Shown: positions 54,331 to 63,669, counted from the stretch's first letter. The stretch is DNA of 64,000 nucleotides from RHLJ01 sp040222455 (GCA_040222455.1 JAVKDD010000027.1:496001-560000); one strand, 5' to 3'. Made by a program: numbers and translations. Notes: generated by a model not told the origin, from the sequence alone.

Positions 54331-54710
54331 TGAGCACCCCTTCTAATCTTAAATACACTAAAGAGCACGAGTGGTTAAAAGATAATGGCGATGGAACAGC
54401 GACCATTGGAATTACTGAATTTGCTCAAGGTGAACTAGGTGATATTGTATTTGTGGAACTGGAAGAACCTGGGTTTGAATTTTCACAAGATGATACGTTT
54501 GGAACCGTAGAAGCTGTTAAAACAGTTTCTGAGCTTTTTGCACCAATAGATGGTGAAATTATTGAAATTAATGAGGAACTCGAAGACAATCCTGAGCTGG
54601 TAAACGACGATCCTTATGGGAAAGGCTGGATGATTAAACTTAAAATAAAAGATTCATCCCAGCTTGATGATTTACTTTCGGCTGAAGATTACGAAGATAT
54701 AACCTCATAA
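54330..54710 (+). CDS. gcvH: Glycine cleavage system H protein
   Basis: A 126-residue lipoyl carrier. The opening LKYTKEHEWL and the lipoyl-lysine motif ETVEAVKTVSELFAP (ending SVKAVSD-like family pattern) are clear; the tail DLLSAEDYEDIT is acidic. It overlaps accC by one base. gcvT and gcvP are absent here, so it is either scattered from them or serves as a lipoate shuttle for other enzymes. Confidence 0.93.
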   Translation: MSTPSNLKYTKEHEWLKDNGDGTATIGITEFAQGELGDIVFVELEEPGFEFSQDDTFGTVEAVKTVSELFAPIDGEIIEINEELEDNPELVNDDPYGKGWMIKLKIKDSSQLDDLLSAEDYEDITS

Positions 54711-54728
54711 TACTTTTTATTATACTGA

Positions 54729-56276
54729 ATGAGTCGACATAGCGAATGGATTTTAATCCTTGATTACGGTTCTCAATTAACACAATTAATTGCTCGTCGA
54801 CTTCGCGAGTTTAATATTTACTGCGAAATACATCCCTACAACGTTTCAATAGATGAAGTTTCCTCTCCAACTCCAAAAGGAGTAATTCTTTCGGGTGGTC
54901 CCATGAGTGTAAATGACGTTGGGGCTCCTCATTTTCAATCTGAAATTTTCGATTGGGATGCACCTATTCTTGGTATTTGTTATGGTCTACAACTTTTAGC
55001 TCATACAGAAATACCCGGAAGTGTTGAGAAAGCAGAAAAACGAGAATATGGGCGTGCTCACTTAATCGTTGATAACTCTTCAGATCTATTAAAAGGAATA
55101 AATGATGGTTCTGTTGTTTGGATGAGTCATGGTGATCATATTCATAAACTCCCTCCCGCTTATGAAATCATCGGACATACTTCAAATGCGGAAGTAGCAG
55201 CAGTTCGACATCTCGAGAACCATATCTATGGAGTTCAATTTCATCCTGAAGTAGCACATACAGAATGCGGAAAACAAATTCTTCGTAATTTTGCCATTGA
55301 AATTTGTGGATTAAGCGGAGACTGGACAGCTTCTTCATTTATTGATGAACAAATTGAGGCAATTCGTGCTAAAGTAGGTTCAGATAAAGTACTTTGTGCT
55401 CTCTCTGGTGGGGTTGATTCAACAGTTGTTGCTACACTTATTCATAAAGCAATTGGTGACCAACTTGAGTGTGTTTTTGTTGACAATGGACTTCTACGTA
55501 AAAACGAGTTTGAAGACGTTCTTCATCTTTACACCAGAGATTTAAAATTACCTGTTAAAGGCGTTGATGCATCTAAATTATTTTTAGATCGACTTAATGA
55601 TATCTCAGACCCAGAGACAAAGCGAAAAATAATAGGCAACACATTTATAGATGTTTTTGAAAAAGAAATTGGGGATAGATCTGATTTTAAATATCTAGCT
55701 CAAGGAACACTATATCCTGATGTGATTGAAAGTGTATCTTTTAAAGGTCCTTCTGCAACAATTAAATCTCATCATAACGTCGGTGGATTACCAGAAAAAA
55801 TGAAACTGGATTTAATTGAACCTGTTCGTGAGCTATTTAAAGATGAAGTTCGTGTTGTAGGAAGAGAGTTGGGTATACCAGAACATTTTATCGCTAGACA
55901 TCCTTTTCCTGGTCCGGGATTGGGAATTCGAATTATTGGTGATTTAAGTAAAGAGCGACTTGATTTACTACGTGAAGCTGATAAAGTATTTATTGATGAA
56001 CTAAAAGCCCAAAATCTATATAATGACGTATGGCAAGCTCTGGTTGTATTATTACCGGTGCAAAGCGTTGGTGTTATGGGTGACGAACGTACCTACGAAT
56101 TTACAGTTGCTTTGCGAGCAGTAACAAGTTTAGATGGAATGACTGCTGATTGGGCGCATCTCCCCTTCGATTTTTTAGCACATGTTTCTAACCGAATAAT
56201 AAACGAAATTAAGGGAATCAATCGAGTGGTATATGATATTAGTTCAAAACCACCCGCTACGATTGAATGGGAATAA
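54729..56276 (+). CDS. guaA: GMP synthase (glutamine-hydrolysing)
   Basis: A 515-residue GMP synthetase that turns XMP to GMP. Residues 1-190 are a class I glutamine amidotransferase (GGPMSVND, nucleophile Cys in GICYGLQLL, His-Glu in FHPEVAHTE); then a PP-loop ATP pyrophosphatase domain (ALSGGVDSTVVATL) and a C-terminal dimer domain with RHPFPGPGLGIRIIG and VYDISSKPPATIEWE. Complete. It closes the plus-strand cluster, 18 bp after gcvH. Confidence 0.97.
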   Translation: MSRHSEWILILDYGSQLTQLIARRLREFNIYCEIHPYNVSIDEVSSPTPKGVILSGGPMSVNDVGAPHFQSEIFDWDAPILGICYGLQLLAHTEIPGSVEKAEKREYGRAHLIVDNSSDLLKGINDGSVVWMSHGDHIHKLPPAYEIIGHTSNAEVAAVRHLENHIYGVQFHPEVAHTECGKQILRNFAIEICGLSGDWTASSFIDEQIEAIRAKVGSDKVLCALSGGVDSTVVATLIHKAIGDQLECVFVDNGLLRKNEFEDVLHLYTRDLKLPVKGVDASKLFLDRLNDISDPETKRKIIGNTFIDVFEKEIGDRSDFKYLAQGTLYPDVIESVSFKGPSATIKSHHNVGGLPEKMKLDLIEPVRELFKDEVRVVGRELGIPEHFIARHPFPGPGLGIRIIGDLSKERLDLLREADKVFIDELKAQNLYNDVWQALVVLLPVQSVGVMGDERTYEFTVALRAVTSLDGMTADWAHLPFDFLAHVSNRIINEIKGINRVVYDISSKPPATIEWE

Positions 56277-56334
56277 TGCTGAGAACTTTTTCTGTTCAAA
56301 GAAGTTATAAAGAGAGTAATCTAAATTTCGATTC

Positions 56335-58056
56335 ATGAAAAAAATATCACTGTTATTATTGTTTTTGATTTTAGGGGTAGCTCAATCTTTAGCTCAAACC
56401 TTTGAGAATGGACTTTCATTATATGAACAAGGAGATTATGAGCGTGCTATTCAAATCCTCCAACAATCGGATGATCCTGAAGCCTTGCTATTTACAGGTA
56501 AAAGTTATTTTGCACTCAATAATTATATAAAAGCACTTAGTTTTTTAAATAAAGTCCCTTCATCATCAAATTCTGAAATTTATCATGAAGCAAAATACAC
56601 AGCTGCTTTATCTTATTTTCAGTTAGATGATTTTTCAAGAAGTTTAGATATTCTTAAATTTCTTTCTGATGAGCGCCCTTCTACTACTGTAAGTAGATCA
56701 TCCCTTCAATTATATGATCAGGTTTTAGGATATCTAACTTTAAATCAACGCAGAGAAGCTTTTCTTGAAACAACTAGCGACCTAGTTAGATTAGATCTCT
56801 TAGAATCAACCATTGGAAGAGTAAAATACCATTCTGCAATTGCTTTTATGGAACTTTATAAACGATCTGTTACTGATGTTGATCAATTAAAATTAAACAG
56901 AATTGAAGCACAGCTTCGCGATTCTGTTGTTTACACTCAACGGTACAATCCTAATCAGATAGTACAAGCGCCTAAGGGAATTGCTTATAATATTGGTGTA
57001 GTTTTACCCGAATTTGAATTCGAGACTCCTGAATATGAAATTCCACAACATATTTACTTTGGAATTCAACTAGCTATTGAGGAATTCAATAGTTCCAATA
57101 CCGATCAAAAAGCTTTTATTACATACAAAAATTCAAACTCTGCAAATACAAATGCAGAAGCAATTGTAACTGATTTGGTTTGGAATCAGGATGTTGATGT
57201 AATTATTGGCCCTTTATTTTCCGGGATCGCAAAAGAATTTTCTAACCTGGCAGAAGAATATGAAGTACCAATGCTTTTACCTTTAGCTAATGCTGATAGC
57301 CTTGGTTTATATAATAATTATGTTTTTCAATTAAACCCTTCCTTTTCTACACAAGGTGAAATAATGGCTAGATATGCTGTTAACGTACTTGGATATGATA
57401 CTCTAGGTGTTATAGCAGAAAAAGGATCTTTAGGAGCGCCTGCCGCACGTGCTTTTATGCATGAAGCTGAACGAAATGGCGGTTTTGTTGAATACTATTT
57501 TGAAGAGAATCTCGAACAATCGGGATATGATATTCGTGATTACACTCAATTCTTTACAACAGATACTTTAGATAGCGTTGATATGGTTGAAGCTATTTAC
57601 GCACCATTTACTGGATCAGTAGCTCCTACTTTAGTCACTTCACTATTAACCGATTTAGAAGCAATGAGAAGTACAGTTGCTATTCTTGGTTCTGAAGAAT
57701 GGCAAAATGTGAATCTCGAAAACCGTAGATTAGATGAGACTGAATTGTTTTATACTGAGTCTTTTAATGTAGATACAAGTACTTCAAAAGCTCAGGAATT
57801 TGCTTCAGCTTTTCGACTACGATTTAATACTCAACCTAATCAGTTTGCTTATATAGGTTATGATGCTGCACAAATTATTACTACCACTCTAAAGAAAATT
57901 AAAAATCCGGCCTATCTAAAAGATGCTCTTAAGGATTTAAACAATTTTTATGGACTTAGTTCTAAGATAAGTTTTAGAGGTACACATGTTAATCAGGAAG
58001 TGAAAATTAAAAAAATGCCTCGAGCTAGTGATTCGCTAGAAAACTCAAATAATTAA
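56335..58056 (+). CDS. Exported TPR plus type-I periplasmic-binding protein (LpoA-like layout)
   Basis: A 573-residue secreted protein. A signal peptide (about 1-22) is followed by TPR-like repeats (about 23-190: GLSLYEQGDYERAIQIL, EALLFTGKSYFALNNYIKALSFL, HEAKYTAALSYFQLDDFSRSL) and a type-I periplasmic-binding fold (about 215-570: IAYNIGVVLPEF, DVIIGPLFSGIAKEF, YEVPMLLPLANAD, FAYIGYDAAQIIT). In E. coli LpoA the same order activates PBP1A; in transporters the second domain binds branched-chain amino acids. It converges with mltG, which favours a cell-wall role. No lipobox was seen, unlike LpoA. Function inferred only. Confidence 0.8.
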   Translation: MKKISLLLLFLILGVAQSLAQTFENGLSLYEQGDYERAIQILQQSDDPEALLFTGKSYFALNNYIKALSFLNKVPSSSNSEIYHEAKYTAALSYFQLDDFSRSLDILKFLSDERPSTTVSRSSLQLYDQVLGYLTLNQRREAFLETTSDLVRLDLLESTIGRVKYHSAIAFMELYKRSVTDVDQLKLNRIEAQLRDSVVYTQRYNPNQIVQAPKGIAYNIGVVLPEFEFETPEYEIPQHIYFGIQLAIEEFNSSNTDQKAFITYKNSNSANTNAEAIVTDLVWNQDVDVIIGPLFSGIAKEFSNLAEEYEVPMLLPLANADSLGLYNNYVFQLNPSFSTQGEIMARYAVNVLGYDTLGVIAEKGSLGAPAARAFMHEAERNGGFVEYYFEENLEQSGYDIRDYTQFFTTDTLDSVDMVEAIYAPFTGSVAPTLVTSLLTDLEAMRSTVAILGSEEWQNVNLENRRLDETELFYTESFNVDTSTSKAQEFASAFRLRFNTQPNQFAYIGYDAAQIITTTLKKIKNPAYLKDALKDLNNFYGLSSKISFRGTHVNQEVKIKKMPRASDSLENSNN

Positions 58057-58075
58057 TTTAAGAGAAGATAGACAT

Positions 58076-59149
58076 CTAATTGTTTAAAGCTTCTTCGGTT
58101 TCTTTTTGTCGCTTTATTCTATATTGCTGGCGTAACCAAACTCTCCATTTTTCACTTTCAATTTGATGCTCTTCAAAGGTTCGGGTAAAAACATGTCCTC
58201 CCTCAGGATTTGCTACCATATATATAAAGTCGTGTTGTTGAGGAAAAATAGTAGCTTCTATGGTTGAAAAGCTAGGATTTGTAATTGGTCCTGGTGGTAA
58301 GCCTTTTTTCAAATACGTGTTATAAGGATGATCAAATTGATAATCTTCAAACAACAATCGTCTCCGTTCTCCAAGTGCAAAATTGATAGTGGGGTCTGCC
58401 TGAAGTCTCATTCCTTTGTTAATTCTATTCCAATATAACCCGCTTATTATGGGTTTTTCTTCTTCGATGTTAGCTTCCCATTCAACAATTGAAGCCATTG
58501 TAAGTATTTCATTTATTGTTAAATTTTGTTCATTAGCAACAGTTTCAAATTCATTAACAACCTTATCATCAAACTCTCTCAAAATTCTTCTAACAAGATC
58601 TTTTGAAGTGCTTGTCCAATATACTAAATAGGTTTCAGGCAGCATCCTGCCAAATAATTCATCTGAGCTAAGCTCTACTTCTTCCAAAAAAACAGAATCT
58701 CTAAATATTGATTGGATTTCACTTTCTGTTATTGAGAGTTGGCTTCCTACTGTCTCTGAAAACCTTTGAATATTTGTTCCAGGTAAAATTACTACCGAAA
58801 CTGGGTCTTGTATACCTCTAGCTAATTTAGATAAAAAAACATCGTACGAGTAATTACCATCTAATGAATAATTACCTTTTTGGAACATTCTCCAACCCAA
58901 CATTCTAGCAGACCAAAGTAGTTCATCTTGCTGGTATTCTACATCTAGTGAATCTAAACGATTGATTAATTCAGTAAGACCAATTCTATCAGAAATCTTA
59001 AGACTAATTTGTGAATTAACCTGTATTGCTCCAGTAGAACTTAAACGAAGCTGTCTAGAACCTAAAGTAATTAAGAAGATTAAACAGAAAACAAGAATTC
59101 CTGTAAGAAATTCATTTTTAGTAAATGATAAAGAGTTTTTCAAATTCAT
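58076..59149 (-). CDS. mltG: Endolytic murein transglycosylase MltG
   Basis: A 357-residue YceG/MltG protein that cleaves nascent glycan chains at the inner membrane. An N-terminal helix (about 12-35) anchors it; the LysM-like part contains VVILPGTNIQRFSETVGSQLS, and the YceG domain has TMASIVEWEAN with the catalytic Glu, ISGLYWNRINKGMRLQADPTINFALG, and YNTYLKKGLPPGPITNPSFSTIEA. All family blocks are in place. Its gene faces the TPR/periplasmic-binding gene, 19 bp apart. Confidence 0.94.
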   Translation of the reverse strand: MNLKNSLSFTKNEFLTGILVFCLIFLITLGSRQLRLSSTGAIQVNSQISLKISDRIGLTELINRLDSLDVEYQQDELLWSARMLGWRMFQKGNYSLDGNYSYDVFLSKLARGIQDPVSVVILPGTNIQRFSETVGSQLSITESEIQSIFRDSVFLEEVELSSDELFGRMLPETYLVYWTSTSKDLVRRILREFDDKVVNEFETVANEQNLTINEILTMASIVEWEANIEEEKPIISGLYWNRINKGMRLQADPTINFALGERRRLLFEDYQFDHPYNTYLKKGLPPGPITNPSFSTIEATIFPQQHDFIYMVANPEGGHVFTRTFEEHQIESEKWRVWLRQQYRIKRQKETEEALNN

Positions 59150-59156
59150 AGGATAA

Positions 59157-59383
59157 GATACTAATCTTGATTCTTACAAAAAGATCACTTGAGATAATAC
59201 TCTAAAAAAGAAAATAGAAAAAAACCATGATCTGCCGAAACATAAGTTTTAAGATGGCGTAATCAGCCTCCGAAGAGCAAACGAGCTTTTGGATGCTGCA
59301 AGGCACCAAATGCCCTAAAGAAAAAACCCGAACTTTGACCGGTTCGGGTTTCTTTATTTATAACAGTAAAACTATAATTGAGC
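59157..59383. ncRNA. Candidate structured RNA region with terminator
   Basis: The segment has no frame but shows three successive stem-loops on the plus strand: CCGAAGAGC/GCTTTTGG (59270-59292, one bulge), GGCA-CCAAA-TGCC (59302-59314), and AAACCCGAAC/GTTCGGGTTT (59324-59351), the last followed by T-rich sequence in both directions. I match it to no known RNA family. Strand is uncertain. It may equally be only an intergenic terminator. Confidence 0.3.
59320..59351 (-). terminator. Terminator for the surface-antigen-like gene
   Basis: A 10-bp perfect stem GTTCGGGTTT/AAACCCGAAC with an 8-base loop, followed on the minus strand by TTTTTTCTTT. It is 33 bp past the stop of the barrel gene. Confidence 0.8.
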
Positions 59384-60766
59384 TCAAAAAGAAGGATTTA
59401 AGCGTATCCAAAAGGCAGAAAAGCCACCTTTATCTGAAAGAGGTTTAGCAAACTCTACTCTAAAAAGATCGCTACCAATCCCTATACCAGCATTATGATT
59501 AAGTTCTGAAAAAGCAAAATTACTAAAAGCTGTAAGAGCGTCATTTGTGGTTGTAAGGTCATTATTAAATTCTGTCCATCCAGAATCCATAAACAGAGTA
59601 ATATAAAAACCATCGATATCAATGAATCCCATATCAAGATTCGAACTTTTTCCAAAAACAAGCTCTGCATTACTAAGAACCATAGCATTACCTTGCATAC
59701 TCTTATATTCGGTTGCACGCATACTTCCAATCCCTCCTAGAGCAAATTGCTTGAAATCAGGTGCTAACCCCGTAATTGACCCACCCATAACTCTCCATCT
59801 TAAAAAAGTAGATCTATCTAAACGAAGTACTGATTTTGATTGAACAATGTATTTGTTAAATAAAAAATCATTAGCTGTTTTTGTCAGGTTTCCAATTTCG
59901 GCCCTTACTTCTAAATTAGTAGATAAATTCCGTGTAATATTATAAAGCTTTGGGTTTATGTTTAAACTAAAACCTACTGTTTCTTGATAAATTTCATCAA
60001 AGTTGGAGTCAATAGCAGGATTAAAACGGAATATATTACCGTCTCCAAAAATATTATATGCTGTTACTGCATCTTGTGAATTAAATGTATCAGAACCATA
60101 GCTAGCTCCTAGATAAGTACTTCTAAACAATCTGAGTGATGTATAAATACTGTAACCCTCTGACTTGTAATAATCATGATAGTCATAGCCCGCAACTAAA
60201 CTGGAAACTGTGTTTTCTGTTAACCCACTTCTCCAATAATCATCAGTTGTAGTTACATTATGATAATCGGCACCAATACGTAAGCGACGACCAATTGGTT
60301 TTTCTATGCCAAATTGATATTGCCATTCTTCTTGTCCAAATGAATACCCTGCTAATGCTTGAATTTCTAAGCTGTAATCGTATGTGAAATCATGAACAAA
60401 GTCGTCGAACTCAGTATCCAACCCTAAGAATATTCCATTAACTCTGTTGTAGTGAATGGCTTGTATTGCTGGAGAGAACCCGTAAACTGCAGGATTCGGA
60501 CCTATTTGTGAAAAAAAATCGAATTCATTATCAATACCGTCATTTTGGTAATAATAATTATATCGATTAGAATTTTTATGTGAATAGTTTAGGCGATCTT
60601 TTTTGTCTGAGGAAGTATTTTTTCTGCAATTGCAATGCCAGTCCCAATCCCAATCACTTGAATATATTAATTTCATTCCCTCTTTTTCGGGTGACTCTTC
60701 TTGAGCTTTTACTGTAGTAATAAGTATAAGGCTTATCAAAAAAGGGAGTAAATAAGATACTTTCAT
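59384..60766 (-). CDS. Omp85/surface-antigen-like outer-membrane barrel
   Basis: A 460-residue exported protein. A signal peptide (about 1-21) is followed by an unusual linker with SDWDWDWHCNCRKN (two Cys, alternating Asp-Trp), then amphipathic strands. The segment KQFALGGIGSMRATEYK matches the conserved loop of surface-antigen barrels (GG..S.R). The N-terminus lacks POTRA domains. The last residues ...FWIRLNPSF end in Phe as expected for BAM substrates. The gene is preceded by a likely own promoter region and ends at a terminator. Function unknown. Confidence 0.75.
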   Translation of the reverse strand: MKVSYLLPFLISLILITTVKAQEESPEKEGMKLIYSSDWDWDWHCNCRKNTSSDKKDRLNYSHKNSNRYNYYYQNDGIDNEFDFFSQIGPNPAVYGFSPAIQAIHYNRVNGIFLGLDTEFDDFVHDFTYDYSLEIQALAGYSFGQEEWQYQFGIEKPIGRRLRIGADYHNVTTTDDYWRSGLTENTVSSLVAGYDYHDYYKSEGYSIYTSLRLFRSTYLGASYGSDTFNSQDAVTAYNIFGDGNIFRFNPAIDSNFDEIYQETVGFSLNINPKLYNITRNLSTNLEVRAEIGNLTKTANDFLFNKYIVQSKSVLRLDRSTFLRWRVMGGSITGLAPDFKQFALGGIGSMRATEYKSMQGNAMVLSNAELVFGKSSNLDMGFIDIDGFYITLFMDSGWTEFNNDLTTTNDALTAFSNFAFSELNHNAGIGIGSDLFRVEFAKPLSDKGGFSAFWIRLNPSF

Positions 60767-60830
60767 AGTTCTAATATTTAATTAAGTAAAGAAGAAAGAG
60801 AAATTCATAGCTATTTACCGTTACACTGGT

Positions 60831-60875
60831 TAGAATTTAAAAGGTTACAGTTTATAGAGTATAATTTAAATTCTA
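60831..60875. repeat. Perfect 11-bp inverted repeat after PP2C gene
   Basis: TAGAATTTAAA at 60831-60841 and its exact complement TTTAAATTCTA at 60865-60875, with a 23-bp loop. The right arm includes the stop codon of the phosphatase gene. There is no T-run after it, so it is not a classic terminator; it could be an mRNA-end stabilising hairpin. Confidence 0.5.
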
Positions 60876-62891
60876 TTTAGCCTTCATAACTAGTATGGTA
60901 ACATCATCTTCTTGAATTGCTTTTCCAGACCATCTAGTTTGTAAATTTTTAAGTTCTAATAGTATCTCTGACGATTCTTTATGCGAGACAGATTGTAATG
61001 ATTTTTTAATATTTTCCAGTCCAAGTTGTTCTCTGGTACTATTAAAAAGCTCCATGAGTCCATCGCTAAAAAGCAGGAATATATCTCCAGGTTCTAGATT
61101 AAGCTCTAATTCTTGATAAGGGAAATTTACAGAGCTTCCTAAGGGCATAGCTTTTAATAAAACTTCCTCAACGTTTTTATTTTTACTTCGATAAAGTAAA
61201 GCAGGTGGCATACCTGCTGAGGTAAACATAACTGTTCTTTGATTACATTTTAACAACATTAATCCCATATACATCATCTTAATGTCAAGGTTTTTTATAC
61301 CAGCAGACATGTTTTTGATAATCGATATGTTATCATATTCGTGAACAAGCGAATGGAAATAACTTTTTGCCGTAGCTACAATAATTCCTGCTTTCATTCC
61401 ATGCCCTGTTGCATCTCCCAATGCTACAGTAAGTTCACCTGTTTTTGAAAGACTAAAATCATAATAGTCCCCTCCTACTTCTTGGGATGGATCCATATAA
61501 GCATCAATATCCCAATATTCTGTATTCGGTATTTGGGTTGGTAACATCGAAATTTGTAGAGCTCTTGCTTCTTCAAGTTCAGCAGTCTTCCTTAGATTTT
61601 CTCTCTCTAGAAGTTGCTGTTCTATTTCCTTTATCTTACTTCTTTTTTCTTGTTCTATCGAACGTTCAGATAGATGCTTAACTTCAAGAAATTTGTATTC
61701 AAGTTTTATCTGAGCTTTAGCAAAATCTTTTAATAAATAAGCAGATATGGAAAAGACAAGAACGGTACTAGCAAAAATGTTATTTAATAAAATGAGAGGT
61801 GAAGTAAGGAAATAATTCCATTCGTCGATTGAGTAAAATAAAATAGCAAAGTAAACGATAAAGCCCCAAATCAGAATGGAAATATGCTGTTTTTGAGTAA
61901 ATAAAACCGTGATAAACACTCTCAATACTTCCAAAATAATTACAAAACTGAAGATGCTTATAAACAAAGAAACATTTAACCAACCCCCAATTCTTAATAC
62001 CGTAATAGATAACCCAATTACAAGGAAAAAACTTAGTTGTATTGGGGTAGATTTTTTTAGAAATGAATAAGCAAACTTTAATAAACCAATCAATGCGAAA
62101 ATCCATCCAATATAAATACCTTTCTGTACGGTAAGCAGTATTGAAGGACTTGTACTAACTGCATCAAAATTATTAAAAAGGGTAAAGAAGGTGACTCCAG
62201 CTGAAAAAAGTACGAAATAAAGATTTTTTTCTCCTTGAGGATAGAAAATTAGAAACAAAAAATGCACCAGACTAATAGTTGCAAGCAAACCTAATAAAAT
62301 TAGAATTGTTATTTTTGAACTGTTTGGCTCATTTATTTCCCGATTGGCTAGAAAGAAATTACTCGATTGAATAGAAGCTGTGAATCCAGGGTTGATATCA
62401 TACTTTTCGAATAATGTAGCACTATGATTACTGAATCTTACCGTAAGTACATGTTCTGAGGTGTCATTAATTTGAAAAAAATGGGTCGATGGAATTGAGC
62501 TTATCTGTTCATCTGTTGAGAGGATTGAAAAATCTCCAACTCTCATAAGCATATTTTCATCCAAATATATTTGTGAAGCTCCATTATGTTCAGAAAAATT
62601 AAGTACAAGTTGTTTTCCAATTAAAGTAGAATCAACTTTTATACTTTTCTTAAACCACCCATACCCTTTCCAGGTAAGTTTTTGGAGATCACTTGGCGTT
62701 AGTTTCGAACTAGTTTTCTGCCATTCAGAATAATCGAAATTAGAATTAATCCAATTAAAATTGTCGCCAGAAACTGCGTACCAAGTTTCTGTAAGTTCAA
62801 TTTCGCCTGTAGAATTAAGCAAATACTGTGTAAGTCTCGTTACTTCTTGACTGGTAACAGAAATTGGGAAGAGAATTAATAAGGCAGTCAT
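60873..62891 (-). CDS. PP2C-type Ser/Thr phosphatase with 7TM sensor (SpoIIE domain)
   Basis: A membrane signalling protein of about 672 residues from the ATG at 62891 (a TTG 48 bp upstream would give 688). Order: signal peptide, an extracytoplasmic beta-sandwich (7TMR-DISM_extracellular-like, with GASQIYLDENMLMRVGDF), seven membrane helices (about 200-410), a coiled-coil (about 420-460, LERENLRKTAELEEARALQ) and a SpoIIE/RsbU PP2C domain (about 470-672). In the latter GGDYYDF and VALGDATGHGMKAG hold the metal-binding Asp residues, and LLFSDGLME and EDDVTILVMK follow. Probably it dephosphorylates an anti-anti-sigma-like protein; no partner is in the window. Confidence 0.88.
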   Translation of the reverse strand: MTALLILFPISVTSQEVTRLTQYLLNSTGEIELTETWYAVSGDNFNWINSNFDYSEWQKTSSKLTPSDLQKLTWKGYGWFKKSIKVDSTLIGKQLVLNFSEHNGASQIYLDENMLMRVGDFSILSTDEQISSIPSTHFFQINDTSEHVLTVRFSNHSATLFEKYDINPGFTASIQSSNFFLANREINEPNSSKITILILLGLLATISLVHFLFLIFYPQGEKNLYFVLFSAGVTFFTLFNNFDAVSTSPSILLTVQKGIYIGWIFALIGLLKFAYSFLKKSTPIQLSFFLVIGLSITVLRIGGWLNVSLFISIFSFVIILEVLRVFITVLFTQKQHISILIWGFIVYFAILFYSIDEWNYFLTSPLILLNNIFASTVLVFSISAYLLKDFAKAQIKLEYKFLEVKHLSERSIEQEKRSKIKEIEQQLLERENLRKTAELEEARALQISMLPTQIPNTEYWDIDAYMDPSQEVGGDYYDFSLSKTGELTVALGDATGHGMKAGIIVATAKSYFHSLVHEYDNISIIKNMSAGIKNLDIKMMYMGLMLLKCNQRTVMFTSAGMPPALLYRSKNKNVEEVLLKAMPLGSSVNFPYQELELNLEPGDIFLLFSDGLMELFNSTREQLGLENIKKSLQSVSHKESSEILLELKNLQTRWSGKAIQEDDVTILVMKAK

Positions 62892-63013
62892 TATTCTTAC
62901 CCGAAAAAGTAGACTATATATTAATTTTATACTTATCAATTCGAAGAACTCTTAGTTATTAAAATGCCCTTAATTCATTCCTTAGACTAATAAAATGTCA
63001 AAAAGTTACGGTA

Positions 63014-63556
63014 CTATTGTTTAGCAAATACATCGATTAAAAACTGGATATGATCATTTAAGGGTTTACCAATTAGATAGGCCCCTTTTTGAATGTCTTC
63101 TCTAGGTACATTAGCAGCGAATTTTTGTGTTTTTAATTTTTTAGTTACAGATTTAACTTTCATCCCCTCAAAGCCAGTTGGTCTCATCAATGAAACTGCA
63201 TTTATAAATCCAGAAAGTTCATCGCAAGCAAAGAGGTATCGTTCTATTTCAGTTTCTGGTTCCTTACCAGTACGTTCAGGAGCATGTGCTTTAATCGCAT
63301 CAATTATATCTTCTGAATATCCCAAAGGAGGCAATATAATATCAACTGCCTGTTTAGGATGTTCGTTAGGATATTTCTCCCAGTCTAAATCATGTAGTAA
63401 ACCAGCTGACCACCATTCTTCTACTTCTTCAACATCTTTATCTAAGAGTTTAGCATAAGCTTCCATAGCTTCTGCCACCATTCGTGAATGTTGATTTAAG
63501 CTTTCACCTTCAACATATCTATTTAATAACTGAATACTTTTTTCTCTATCAATCAT
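63014..63556 (-). CDS. HD-domain phosphohydrolase-like protein
   Basis: A 180-residue soluble protein with an HD motif at GLLHDLDWEKYPNEHPKQA (residue 54 region): His-Asp pair retained, another His in the upstream RMVAEAMEAY and HAPERTGK segments. Such proteins hydrolyse phosphate esters or nucleotides and some act on nucleotide second messengers. No specific substrate is implied. It is a single gene in front of a spacer with its ATG at 63556. Confidence 0.85.
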   Translation of the reverse strand: MIDREKSIQLLNRYVEGESLNQHSRMVAEAMEAYAKLLDKDVEEVEEWWSAGLLHDLDWEKYPNEHPKQAVDIILPPLGYSEDIIDAIKAHAPERTGKEPETEIERYLFACDELSGFINAVSLMRPTGFEGMKVKSVTKKLKTQKFAANVPREDIQKGAYLIGKPLNDHIQFLIDVFAKQ

Positions 63557-63669
63557 GGCTTTTCTTGTGTTGTTTACTATTTAATTATCTACAATTAGTA
63601 AATTATTAAACAGTTTATTTTACAAAGCATACAAGAATACTATTTATATCCCAATTTCGTAATCGTTTA

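Noticed and set aside
59270..59351. Known riboswitch or SRP RNA in the hairpin region
   Set aside because: The consensus letters of SRP (GGTCAGG...CCGGAAGGAAGCAGCC), SAM-I, TPP and cobalamin aptamers do not match.
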